From positions 1,550,001 through 1,614,000 of the forward strand of contig JAAXNY010000001.1 of NCBI GenBank assembly GCA_013420905.1: a stretch of DNA of 64,000 bases, read 5' to 3'. Shown in pieces: positions 1 to 11,300 of the stretch; within the stretch, counting starts at the first letter, position 1, and each line of letters opens with the position of its first letter. A program made the position numbers and the translations under genes. Below the pieces are notes generated by a model. The model saw only the letters and a program-made list of their open reading frames with translations. It was not told the DNA's origin and made no database searches. This DNA comes from Collybia mongolica (taxonomy: Eukaryota; Basidiomycota; Agaricomycetes; Agaricales; Clitocybaceae).

Positions 1-649
1 TTGCCCAAAACTTGCCCCAGGATGAAGATCAGACCCACGAAAGAATGTTCGTATTCGCAGAGAACCAGATGAAGAATATCTTGCTGAACTGCGTGTCTGT
101 GCGCTCCTCGACAGGGACAGGCCATACACCTGAATCGACAATACGTCAATGACATAAGTGTTGAAGGTTCGATGTTAGCACACCTCTAGATTCGACTCCC
201 AAAGTTAACAAGCGCTGAGCCCAGCGGCTCTTGTGTGGCTCTGTAGTAATTGACGCCGAATCCAAATGTGGCTTCTCAATGTCATTTTTGTCTAGGAAAG
301 CGGACATTTGAACGTTGCGAAGTGCGCCAAACCCGACCTTCAATGTGGTGAAGGAAAGAAACGACAGATAATGACAGGCACATGGGAAAGGCCAAAAATT
401 ATGATGATGACTCCTCCCCCATAGTACTCGGAAATCGCGGAAGAATATTCCGGATGGTCATCGATGAAGCGCGTTCTTCATCCCCATACGGATTCGATCG
501 ATCATGCCCAGCTTATGCAGAATTTCGACTTCAGGTCGCAAGTTTAGAGCCCAGCGATGATGGAAACATAGGTCAGGCGATATATCCGGATAGATTTTAA
601 GATGCAGGATGTTTAAAAAGCTACCTGTTCGAAATACATGCTATCCGGC
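1..649. other. No recognisable gene
   Basis: Short open stretches occur on both strands here (for example 382-600 on plus, 72 codons), but none has a recognisable motif or convincing splice structure. The segment lies just downstream of the stop of the minus-strand Ybp/glomulin-like gene, so part of it is probably that gene's 3' UTR. Confidence 0.4.
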
Positions 650-2645
650 CTAAACATTCAAAATGGCGACACGAGCCGCATCCACCCTTTCCAAGCTCGT
701 ATGTAGCGAGACTACCGGTATAATGTCGTGTATCTCACCTTTTCAAAATTGCTTAGGGACGTCAATTTAAAGTCTAATAAGCATAACCCACCTCCAGATA
801 TAGCTGGATCGTCAAGCCAATTTTCCAAATTAATTCGCAAGGGTTTCAAAAGGGCGTTCTCTACATCAAGCATCGTACTTGTATCACGAATTCCAGTCTG
901 ACAAAAGCGATCAGAAAGGTCCAACAAGAACTGACGTAAAAAGGCTCACAGTATTGGATATGTCTCTGTTCAAAAGGACATAATATAATGCAAGGCATTC
1001 TGTAAGCCGTTGTGGTTCCGAAGAATCCTTAAATTTGTCTAACGACAGATGTGACGCGAATAGATCTGGGGGACTGGGCCGAAAAAGTATAGGTCCAAAT
1101 ACTTGCAGAAAGACCGAAGATGCAAATATGTTTGGGGAGGTCAGCGCCTCAAGGACGGCTTCTTTGACGAGCCCTATGGCAGCTACCCGTATTTGTGGCA
1201 GGTCTTCGTCAGTTGTTAGGTCACTCAGGATCTGAAGGCGAAGAGGAGGCGGGCTTGCAGCAAGCACTAAAGAAAGGATACGAAAGGCCTGGTGCCTCAC
1301 CAGGGGGTCTGGGTGAGAGTTGGATAGAGCAGGAATCACTGTACAAAGTGGTACAATGACTTCCGGTGCGAGGTTTAGTCGACTAGCTTTTTGAATGGGG
1401 TTGAGGGTTTTAAGAAGAAATGTTAGGGCCTCGTCGAGAGCAGAGTTAGCTTGTATAGATGCGAGAACGATCGGGATCATCTTTGATAGCAATTGATCCC
1501 TTTCACGAGCATCGATGTCTGAGTGCGCTAGGATGACCATTGAACTCGTGGACGGGATGATAGATAGAACATTCGTAGGATACCCAAGCACTCGGTAAAC
1601 GTTCTACAGAATATGATTGTGAGATAGCATCTAAGGTCGCGAATAAATACACACAATGGCATCTTGAACAGCTTCATGCCCGCCCTTCCAATCTGCTTCG
1701 AGAGCGGATCGGATCGTCAGCCGAGGGAAATAAAGCTCAAATGTCCTTTGAGCAAGTGACGAACGAATCATGTTTGCGGAAGAATCAATCGCGCAGTCGA
1801 GTAACGACTTAAGTAGGCCCTGGTAATTGGGGTCAGGGGTAGTTAGGAGGGCATCGCGGAAACTAACCCTAACAATTAAAATACCATCGTCTGTCATGTC
1901 GAGGCTTGTCGTCACCCATTTTAAGATCTGGTTTGAAAGGTGAGATACGCCAACGATGAGAGCGCGACCTTCATCGTGTATGGCACGAGAAATTATCAAT
2001 GGAATCATCTCCTGTAGCTCGGCCAGAAGTGGATTAATGGTCTCCAACGCAGTCTTGTGGCGAAGCTTTAGACGAGGAATAGCTAGAGAAAATATGAGTG
2101 TCACATCGTCGATTCGATTTGGTGTTGTACCAGATGCGTATAAGCCAATTAAAGTGTTAAGCTGGCCGGGAAGAGAAAGTGCTTTCACATCTGAGTCTTC
2201 GTCGTCTTCATTATCCGCTTGTACTGAAGCTCCTAGGCGCTCCATAGATTCCTGCACAGCAATTATGACTTCTTTTGCCGAACCGCATTCACCCATCAGA
2301 GAGGCAAGGTCTTTTGCTTCCTGGTCTCGAGAGGACAAGAGAAGTGGAAGAGCATCTAAAGGATCCTACACCTGATGTAACCTTGAAAAATAGAAATATG
2401 GGACGTTGGACATACAAGGAGGCTTGCACATCCTGCTTGCGTTATCTCCTGCAAGATTTTTGACAAAGGCACGCGAGGTTCCTCGTCCTTGATTGCTGAT
2501 ATGAGCAAAGCCCCAATCGCGATGCTGACCTCCTGGGTCCGATGTATGAGGGTCGTGCAGTAAGAAGACAGAGAGGCCCTACTTCTTCGCCCCCTTCTCC
2601 GGATATTTCAAGGGCAGCGGCGAGTATCTGACTTGGGTTGGGCAT
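650..2645 (-). CDS. Ybp1/Ybp2 - ALF4 - glomulin family protein
   Basis: A helical-repeat protein of roughly 570 residues. I can join six exons with canonical introns. From the 5' side the junctions fall after ALEISGEGGEE, after QAGCASLL, before NVYRVLGYPTN, an intron at 898-949 giving RDISNT-TGIRDTS, and an intron at 712-791 leading to the last exon 650-711, which ends LERVDAARVAILNV and TAG. The DPLDALPLLLSSRD segment, the acidic EDDEDSD stretch and the conserved RLTECLALYYVLLNRD..TGIRD block match what I know of the fungal YAP-binding/kinetochore Ybp2 family, which shares a fold with glomulin. Known members bind the Yap1 oxidative-stress regulator or act at kinetochores or SCF ligases; the role here is inferred from family only. 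The start is uncertain: an ATG at 2645 is preceded in frame by a stop, and another 5' exon may lie in 2646-2820. Confidence 0.75.
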
Positions 2646-3282
2646 AGGTTATGGTTTGTGGAAAACAAGGTCAAACTTTGTCGCGATCGATTTGCGCTTT
2701 GCCTTATTAGGGACAAAACCTCACCCTGAACTGCAGCGTGCAAATTTACTGTTATTACTTGATAAATTGGCAAACGTGTATCCATCAGTGCCCTTGTGCG
2801 CTTTCCGAACCCAACATTGAATAAACAAATAGTGCATGACAGCCGAACAGGAAAACATCATGACCAGACAAGATAATTAACACCCTGAACAAGGAAGAAG
2901 AAAGCGAATATACAGCATCCTCCATTACACAGCACAAAGCCGTGAATTGAGCTTACGGGATTATCCGAGAACTATTCAAATAGTCCTGTGATTTTTCTCA
3001 CATAGGTTGTCGAATATGTACCCCCATAAGCAAATCTTGAGCAAATGACAGATAACTCTCCCATTACCAAGACATCACACTCAGATATTGTACACATTGT
3101 CTTCATGCATTTCTTTCGCAAAATCATGCCCAGCCTATTTATATACTATGCTTTGAAATCTCTTATAGTGTCCTAGCTGTCATTGCTCGACAAGTGCTGA
3201 TACAAAAGATGTCATTGCAAAGCAGACAAGCACCCGTTGCTATCTACACCACAGCACAACTCCCTCCTACATCTCGAACACT
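2646..3282. other. Intergenic stretch, possible 5' exon of the Ybp-like gene
   Basis: Between about 2650 and 2820 the minus strand has an open frame beginning MDTRLPIYQVITVNLH that could supply an upstream exon, but I cannot fix a splice. From about 2830 to 3282 there is AT-rich sequence with no gene; it leads into the plus-strand accessory gene of the transposon. Confidence 0.35.
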
Positions 3283-4762
3283 ATGTCACAAAGTTCACCA
3301 ATTCGAGCAAGCACCAGCTCATGGATTTCCAGTACTACAACATCAAGACGACCCCAAGTCCAAGCAATAACCAATAGCGCAGTCATCCTGAAACTGAATA
3401 AGCAGAGCAATCAGCTTGAAGCCCAGCAGATTGAAATTGTGGACCTTAAAGAGTATGTTGCAAGCCTCGAGCAGGACATTGCAGTGTTAGAAGAGAGGGA
3501 GACAACATGCACGAATTTGTTAAAAACCACAATAAAGACGGTCTGGAATCTGGAGTGTCAATTCAAGGTGTTTAACGAGGCAGTCATGGGTTTGTTGGAT
3601 AAGAACAGGGAGGAGTCCAGCTCAGAGAGTAGCAAAGGGGAAGCTGACATCACACTGGTGGAGAAAGAAAAGATAGAGACCAGCCTAACAGCGTATGCTG
3701 ACCCAAGTTTCAAGGTGAGCCCTATATCCCATCAGTTGTAAATTTATGCACTAAAAGAGACATAGGAACTCATGTGATACACATTCTCCCACAAGCTCAA
3801 TATCTCGAGGCTCCTCCCCAAGAAACTACTATGGTATCCTAATAATCCTGATCGCGCTACATGGCCAAGAATCACTGGCACCGAAGAACCAGTGGAATGA
3901 AGCATGGGAGCATGATGATAATTACTGCACTATTTGAAACATTGTGGCATATATGAGGCAACATGGTGATAGTCTTGTTCCGGGCGCATATTCAGTGATG
4001 CAGTCCATCAGCAAGGAAGATTTTGAATGGCAAGTAGTTAATAAGTTCTTAAGTTTGCAGAAAGGGCTTCGTGAGGTGGGAATCTTGAACACCAAGAACA
4101 AGTGCATCATTGTACAAAGGGCCACAGATGTGGATGACAGCAATGACAATGGTATACTGCCAGTTCTGAAGTCTGAGGCCACTGAGAAGAAAAACAAGAC
4201 AGGAATTATAACCAGCAGGGCTGGTGGGGTGAGTTATTGCATACTCATCACATGAGTAAACTCAAACTGGATTATACACCAGAAATTGAAGGTTAGGATG
4301 AGAAAACATGCGAACATGCCAACAGGTTTGAAATACCAAAATGCAAAATATGATCATGCATTCACAGTGAAAATTATGTCTGATGATGAAGACCAGATTG
4401 ATGACAAGGGTAATAAGACTGGCTTATACATATCATATGCACTGCTGTATCACAGTAAAGAAGTAAGTTATTCTCCAGGAGAAATAAATTTATAACTGAC
4501 ATCAGAGCGGCACTAGTTGATTGACTTGTTTGCTGCAATTGACGCAACAAACGATCCTGAGGCCACGTCAAAATATGTTGCACACATCAAAGGGCCTGTC
4601 AGAGATGATCCACTGAAAATATCCAACAAAATTAGCAACAAGGTTCGATGGTGGAGGACAATGAAGACTGTGACCATTGACGAACCTATTGTCAGATGCT
4701 ACATGCCCTGCTTGTCCTGCTCCTCTTCCAGCTCATCATTGGGCTTGCTACCTGTCTGTTAA
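3283..4762 (+). pseudogene. Transposon-associated coiled-coil accessory gene, one nonsense codon
   Basis: Four exons fit one product. Exon 1 (3283-3713) encodes a Ser/Thr-rich start then a coiled coil (LKLNKQSNQLEAQQIEIVD, about residues 45-80). Intron 1 is best read as 43 nt ending CTAAAAG, giving a frame that runs through APKNQWNEAWEHDDNY, a TGA at 3935-3937, then NIVAYMRQHGDSLVPGAYSV. A 54-nt intron beginning GTGAGTTATTG and another beginning GTAAGTTATTC join the last exons, ending in KVRWWRTMKTVTIDEPIV and TAA. Apart from the TGA the frame is continuous. It converges on the Tnp2-like gene 277 bp away, and I recall related coiled-coil proteins from Agaricomycete repeats, so I read it as the element's second gene. 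No enzymatic motif is visible and its function is unknown. Confidence 0.5.
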
Positions 4763-4873
4763 CTCTTTACGATAAGCCCTGTACAGTTACATAAAAGAAA
4801 ATCCAATGTACATGATCAAATGAGACAGAGACCCAGAGGTCAGACTGAATAAGTTGGGAGTAAATCGGAACAA

Positions 4874-4900
4874 GGGCTAAAGGGCACTGCCCTTTAGCCC
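4874..4900. repeat. 27-nt perfect palindrome between convergent genes
   Basis: Arms GGGCTAAAGGGCA and TGCCCTTTAGCCC (13 bp each) around a single C at 4887. It sits between the stop of the plus accessory gene (4762) and the stop of the minus transposase (5041), where a bidirectional 3'-end signal would be expected. Confidence 0.85.
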
Positions 4901-5038
4901 CCTTAGGGCAGTCAATCTGGGATACTGGAATGATGACAGGTTCACCGAAATGATCAGCATAGGTGACGTGGATTCCCAGGAGTGTGGAACTTGAGGAGGA
5001 GATCAAATCAGAAGGGGATAACTAAATGAAAACATGTA

Positions 5039-8032
5039 CTATAAGTCCCAGGGAAAGCTTGGGATACTATTATCAGCATACATAGGTTGAACAATAGTGC
5101 AAACATGAGGTGTCTTGTCTCCAAGCTGAACAGAGAGTAGGGCTATAATTTTGGCAGGTATTTGTCCATTGGACCCATCGCATATAAAAGCAACAGAATC
5201 TGCATTAGTGTATTGGTTGGATGTTGAACTGTAGCAGATACCATTTTTTCGCACATATGCAAGAGGTCGAGTAGTTTTAGAATGATAAAATGGTGTGCCT
5301 TCTTCAAGAGAGTTGTCATCAATCATGTTGAGGTCTGGCCACAGGGCTTGAACATAGCAAAGAAGGAGGCCATAGGAAGCTCCGTTTGGAAGGATCTTTG
5401 ATATGTTGAGCAGCTTGCTAATACAATGTGGCAGAGAGACGTCATTGCCTGTAGAAGCTTCGGCTCGATAGATGGCAAGTTCAGTCATCATCCCACCCCA
5501 GTTTTCATGTCCCTCCTGTCAGATGATCCTGTCAATGTAGGCTCGCTCTAACTCATGAGCATCCTCAGGGAGAGCAAGAAGATATTCGTAGAGAAGGTGG
5601 GTCATCACCCATTGTTGCATAAGAGTGAGCTCCATCCTTCCACCATCATGTCCATTGTGTTTGACCTTCTCAAGCATCCCATTAAATCTCTCAAATGCAA
5701 AGAGCCACCAACCATAGATTGGACCAAACAGTTTAATGAATTTGAGGTAGTGCATTGATAGATGATGATTGATTGTTGTGTGGATATTGAGTTTCTTAAG
5801 TGAACAGCAGTATTGCATTAAGAACTCTTGTCCTGACTTTGCTTGTGTCATAGATATTGTCCACGACGTGAGGATTTGTACACCTGTACAAAGCTGGAGT
5901 AGTGCCATATATATAGGACGATACTTGTGTTTGTTCTGTGGAAGGTATTTTGAATTTGGGGGGATGGGTGGCTCGCCTGCAGAAATCATGTCATTCTTGT
6001 TCTTCCAGCACCACCATAATATTACAGGTGCAACTGTGAGCAGGCATTGCCACTCATCAGCTTTTTTAAGAGATTGGTTCTCGCCAAGCTATGAATTGAA
6101 ACATCAGGGTAGCGAGTGAAGATGAAAAAGGTGCACATACATTTTTAGGCAGGCAAGTAACATGACTTGGCCATTGGACAGCATTGATAAAGTTTTCGAA
6201 CTGTTGTTTGGGAGAATTAATACCACCAGCTCCTGACAGCATATATGATTTGAAGATTACATCAGTGAAGAAATGGCAGTTAAGTCTGAGAAACACATTG
6301 TGCATAAAGTCAAGGACAGTCTTTGAGGACGGCAGCCAACCAGAGATGGCATTAAACGCAGCCCAGTGTACACCACAATCTCGAAGGATGACTTCCTGCC
6401 TTTCCGGTCCAGCTTTTTTTGATTGGTAAGCATCTTTGAGCATTTGATAGTTGTCCTTTTCGATAAACGCTGTTTTGGGAGTAAGCAATCTCGAACACGC
6501 TGATGTTCATCATCCATCATAACCTGACAATTTGTCAACATCAACAATTGTTACATGGCAGTATGGACATGGGTGGATATTATGCCTGTGTCCAGCCGCT
6601 CCATTGAATTTATGTGCCGCAGGTGTGTCACAGTTAGCACAAATACAGTCAGCATAGACTATTTCTGGCTCTTCACCATATATCTCCATTTCAATTCCTA
6701 ATTTTGTTTATTTGAAGTGGTTATATGCGCATGATTATGATGCACTCACCACTTTTCAGTTGCCAAAACTCTCTGACAGTCGGTGCGACAGCATTATTGA
6801 GCTGTTCAGTGTTTGGCTCCTTTGGCCCTGGCATAATTGAAGGGCACATCACGTTCACTTGAAGGAACCAATGATTGTGTGGAAGGTTATTAATTGAAAC
6901 ATAAACCGGACCAGTTGAATGTGGCCGTCCCAAGACAATCCCAAACCTAAGATTAACAGAGATTAGATGATAGTTTATGTGAACAGAAGATTTTACCAGT
7001 CGGTGTTCAAGGACAACTGGAGTCCATATAGCCGTGAAAAGAGCTTCTGAGGAAGTGCGGCACCATTGTTGGGAATGTCGCAAACTGTACCTCAATCTCC
7101 AACCTCGCGGACTGTTCCAATTGTAGACTTGTACCACATCTCTGCATCAGGGAGGTCTTGCATGATAAAGTCATTGTCGTCGTTACGGCCTGGTTGGTGC
7201 TCTGGTTTCTTGGCAACCATTTTCGCAAATCCTGGGCGCATGAACATTCGCCGAAGACTACCAATGATAGAGACTTGAGGGTTGATAAGGGAAGGTGTGC
7301 GCTTGCCATGCTTGGTGGTGAATATAATGCCTTTACAGCCACGTGTCATGCATACATCCGATTCCAAAGCATTCATTTTGGAAGGTGTGAGATGCTTCCA
7401 GCAAAGCGGACATATCACATACTGTATGATGTAGGCATCTGGATCGATCCCGAGTCATCGTCGTGCACTTTGGAGAGTCCAAACAGGGCAAGGATGAACT
7501 GGAAGCCTCCCGGCTACGGCGAGGATGTCCAGTGTATTGGTGAGCTGCTGGGTTGCATGTTCCCATGTAAGCTTTCCGACAACATTCCCCATTACGGCTT
7601 GTAAGTAAGCCATCCATATATATGATTTCTCTTTCATTGCTGGGATCCCTACCGTCAGATGTTCGTCTCTGTCTGTTTCAAGGCCTGGATCTGGATCGAG
7701 GGGCAGTACAGCTGGGTGAAAGACCTCGGGATCGTTGTTCAAAGGCATATGTATTGGTTCCAGTGGCGTAGGTGTTCTTGAATGCAGCGGTGAGTTGTTT
7801 CTGTCATGATTGCTCACCAGTTCTTTGTTATCTTCATTGAAATCACCCTCGTCCGAGCTCGAATCATCATGGCTGAGGTCCATGTGCATTGTCCACTCGT
7901 TTACAGGGCTTACTGGTTGGACAATCTCTGGAGAAGGTTGTTGTGCTAGTTCTTCGTGAATGTCCAAAAGTTGAACTGGCTGTTGGGGCTGCTTAGGATG
8001 CTGGTATTGGCGTTCATGTCGTGCTTTGTTCT
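5039..8032 (-). pseudogene. Tnp2-like (CACTA/EnSpm-type) transposase, decayed
   Basis: Blocks in order from the 5' side: an acidic Pro-rich N-terminus; a zinc-ribbon-like block YVICPLCWKHLTPSKMNALE with CMTRGCKG; FMRPGFAKM and MWYKSTIGTVREVGD; CICANCDTPAAHKFNGAAGH with HPCPYCHVTIVDVDK; GWLPSSKTVLDFMHNVF; GAGGINSPKQQFENFI; LFGPIYGWWLFAFERFNGML with EKVKHNGHDGGRMELTLMQQ; and a tail ending TAG at 5039. Several canonical introns remain visible (for example one beginning GTATGTGCACC after WPSHVTCLPKN). These are hallmarks of the Tnp2-type transposases abundant in mushrooms. The frame is interrupted by in-frame TGA codons at 7455-7457, 7092-7094 and 5519-5521, plus an unresolved join near 6510. The 5' end is uncertain. 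Confidence 0.7.
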
Positions 8033-8371
8033 GTCATGTTTGTAACATGAAGCCTCAGGGTGCCTTTGAACAACGAGTACATCGACATGATACCCCAGGA
8101 GCTGCCTGTCCCATGTGTGTTGAAGAAAAGCGAAATGAGAATGTTAAATATTGGTAGGCTGAGGTCAAGACGCAACAGTCTCACGCGATCGCGGTCAAAC
8201 ACGTGCATGAAAGTAAAAATCTCTAAGTTCCGACGCGTCGACATGCACAAAGAAGCCCAAATTCCGCTGACAGTATTATGTCGCGATATTTCAGATATGT
8301 CACAGTAATGCTAGGAGGAAAATGTACGCTGGGCGGAATGTGAGAACAATGTGGGAAATTTTCAAATTTGC
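8033..8371. other. Spacer between transposon and NLR gene
   Basis: No gene seen. It contains short direct repeats such as CAAATTTG twice within 8362-8380 and GGCGGAAT twice (about 8333 and 8387). These might belong to the transposon's subterminal region or to the 3' UTR of the NLR gene. Confidence 0.3.
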
Positions 8372-11300
8372 TCAAATTTGGCTTCTGGCGGAATTTACGG
8401 TTTTGTGCTGTGATTGGCCGGCATTATGATTCTTGTGTCTGATCACCTCGACAACGTTGCCAAGAGGAGCCGAAGACAAATTTGTCGAGATTTCTGCAAT
8501 AACAGTGGTGTTTCTGGGCCACCATAATCCAGCCCGATTCCAAGGGGGTACCCAAAAGAGCGGGGTCATGTCTGAGCTAAGAACCCATCCATTTTCCAAT
8601 CTCCAGTCGTCGGCCAACTGCTTTGCCGGCGTCCACAACGAGCCTGAGAATTGTGGACTCACAGACCATACCCGGATTGTGGCATCTTCCGAACCAGAAA
8701 CGATGCTTTTGCCATCAGGTAAAAATGCTACGGAGTCTACTCCGCCACCGTGCCCTTCCAGTGGTCCCATTATCAAGCCTCCAGTCTCTGCGTCCCATTG
8801 GCGGATCGTCCGATCGTCCGAACCCGATACAATGTATTTTCCATCGCGGGAGTATGCTACAGATATCACAAGTGTGGTGTGCCCGAGGAACGGTCCTGCA
8901 AGAATGTTCCCGCTATGAGCGTCCCAGACCATGATTGTCTCGTCGCCAGACCCGGATACAACTCGTTCACCGTTTGGGGAGAACGCAACTGAGTTGACGC
9001 CATCTTTGTGGCCATAGAATGGCCCTGCCACCATGGCACCTGTTTCAACATTCCATACACGAATGGTTTTATCGTATGAGCCTGAAGCGATCCGCTTTCC
9101 ATCTGAAGAGAAGGAAATGGAGGTGACCCAACCAGTATGGCCTTTAAATGGCTCCAGGATGGTATCTATGGTACGAATGTCCCAGATACGAATGGTCTTG
9201 TCATATGAGCCTGTCGCAATTCGCGTACTATCATGGGAGAATGCCACTGAAGTAATGCCTCCTGTGTGTCCAATGAAAGGACCTATAGGCTTCTCTTCTT
9301 CGACATTCCACACTAATATGGTTTGATCATCTGAACCAGACACAATATGTCTACCATCATTCGAGAAGGCAACAGTGTCGATCCAACTGGAGTGTCCTTT
9401 GAATGGCCCAAACCTAGCATGTCCCGTCTTGACATCCCATACCCGAACGGTAACATCGTCGGAACCAGAGACGACAAGCTGCCCATCAGGCGAGCAGGCC
9501 ACAGAATTAACACCATCTGTATGGGAAGTAAAGGGGCCCGCAACAAGTGAATCGGTGATATCTCTTGCCGCTGTATCCCATACGCGAACTGTTTTGTCGT
9601 GAGAAGCAGAGGCAGTACGTCTACCATTCCATGAGAAAGCAACGGAGGTCACCCCATCTGTGTGCCCCTGAAATGGTCCAGAAAATGATCTCCGGTCTCT
9701 GCATCCCATATCCTGACGGTCTCGTCGTAAGAGCCTGAAACAATCTTCTTCCCATCTTGTGAATACGCAACTGAAGTAACCCCGTCTAGATGCCCCTTGA
9801 ATGGCTTCGCAAGGGGCGTGCCCGTGATAGTATCCCATACCATTATTGTTCGGTCACTTGACCCAGATGCAATTCTTTTGCCGTTGGGTGAGAAAGCCAC
9901 AGAATTGACCCAGGAGGCATGCCCTTCAAGAGGTCCAAATATGATGCCACCGGTTTTAGCATTCCACACAATAATCGTCCTGTCAGAAGAACCTGATACG
10001 ACATGCTTCTGGTCATGGGAGAATGCGACAGATGTCAAGATTCCCTTATGACCAGTGAGAGTCTTGACAGAGAGTTCTGCTTCATCAATATCCCAAATGC
10101 GAAGAGTCTTATCTTCAGAGCCTGACACAACCTGTCGACCATCGCGAGAGAAAGCAACAGACGTGATGGGCCCCGTATGACCTCCTAAAGGACTCATCAC
10201 AAGCTCGCCTGTATCGACCTCCCAGATTCTGACACTGAGATCATATGAACCTGATACGATGCGCCTACTGTCGTATGAGAAGGCAACAGAACTAACTGGG
10301 GCTTCATGGCCTTTAAAGGGGCCTATGACCAGACCGCCAGTTTCGGTATCCCACAACCGAATGGTTTTGTCGGTGGAGCTAGAAACGAGGTATTTTCCAT
10401 TCCGTGAAAACGCGATAGAATTTACAGAGTCGGCGTGACTCTTAGCAACATACTGAATAGCTGGCCAATCGGTGACGCGCCCTGTTTGGAGAGAGAGGGT
10501 TTGTGGAAATCGCGATGAATACCGTTGGGATACAAGTGAAGTAGTTGGGGTGAATGGTAAAGCAGAGAGGTAAATATGTGGGACGCTTTGGGAGATGACG
10601 GGGCCGAAGGCAGACATAAACTTGATAGCATCTTTGGCATAAGCTGGGACTGAACCAGCCTCTTCTCCCTGAAAATGATAATCAGCATTGTATTAGAACA
10701 CGAAATGAACAAAATCACTTTGCACCATCGTATGACTGAGGATAATGCTGAGACCACAACATTGAGTTCTTTTGTCAAACTTAAAACTTCCAACCAGTAG
10801 TCCGTACAACAACCTTCCTTACGACAGGATAATTGCGAGCGAGATCAAATGCAACGCTGCACCAGAGAGCAGGTGTAATAGTCACTGTCGACTTGGTACG
10901 TTCAAAAACGAAGTTGGAACCAAGGCGCTATGATTCTCTCAGACGCCCGACCAATGTTGACGCAACCGCAGATTTGCCTACACCCGGAAATCCCTTTATC
11001 CAAAGAATGTTGGTAGTATCAAGATTTTCGACCCAAGAGTCAATCAAGGCGAATATATCCAGACGTGTCCCTCGCATACATTCACCCATTGGGGTGGCAT
11101 CTTCAAGCCCTGTTGGTTTTAATTGTAATAGTAAATTATCGTCTTTGGCAAAAGCTGGTGTTGAAAGTTAGATTATGTAGCGGAAAATGTATATATACAT
11201 ACTGATTGCCTCCAATAGTGTTTCCAAGTTCGCTCCGGACTGAACAGCTAATCCGCGATCAAATTGTTGCTTGAAGGTTTTATACCGTTTTGCTAGCTCA

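Larger units (their letters stand above)
3283..8032. mobile_element. Decayed Tnp2/CACTA-like DNA transposon (termini not found)
   Basis: Two convergent genes, an accessory coiled-coil gene on plus and a Tnp2-like transposase on minus, meet at a palindrome at 4874-4900. I looked for CACTA..TAGTG ends and a 2-3 bp target duplication near 2.8-3.3 kb and 8.0-8.4 kb and could not define them, so the limits given are only those of the two genes. Both genes carry in-frame TGA codons, so this copy is not autonomous. Confidence 0.6.

Noticed and set aside
2820..8371. CACTA..TAGTG ends for the Tnp2-like element
   Set aside because: Isolated TAGTG motifs exist near 2830 and 3165 but no inverted CACTA partner or target duplication was found.
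8639..10446. Regular about 129-bp tandem array that could be taken for a CRISPR-like or satellite array
   Set aside because: The units translate into WD40 repeats; fungal nuclear DNA has no CRISPR.
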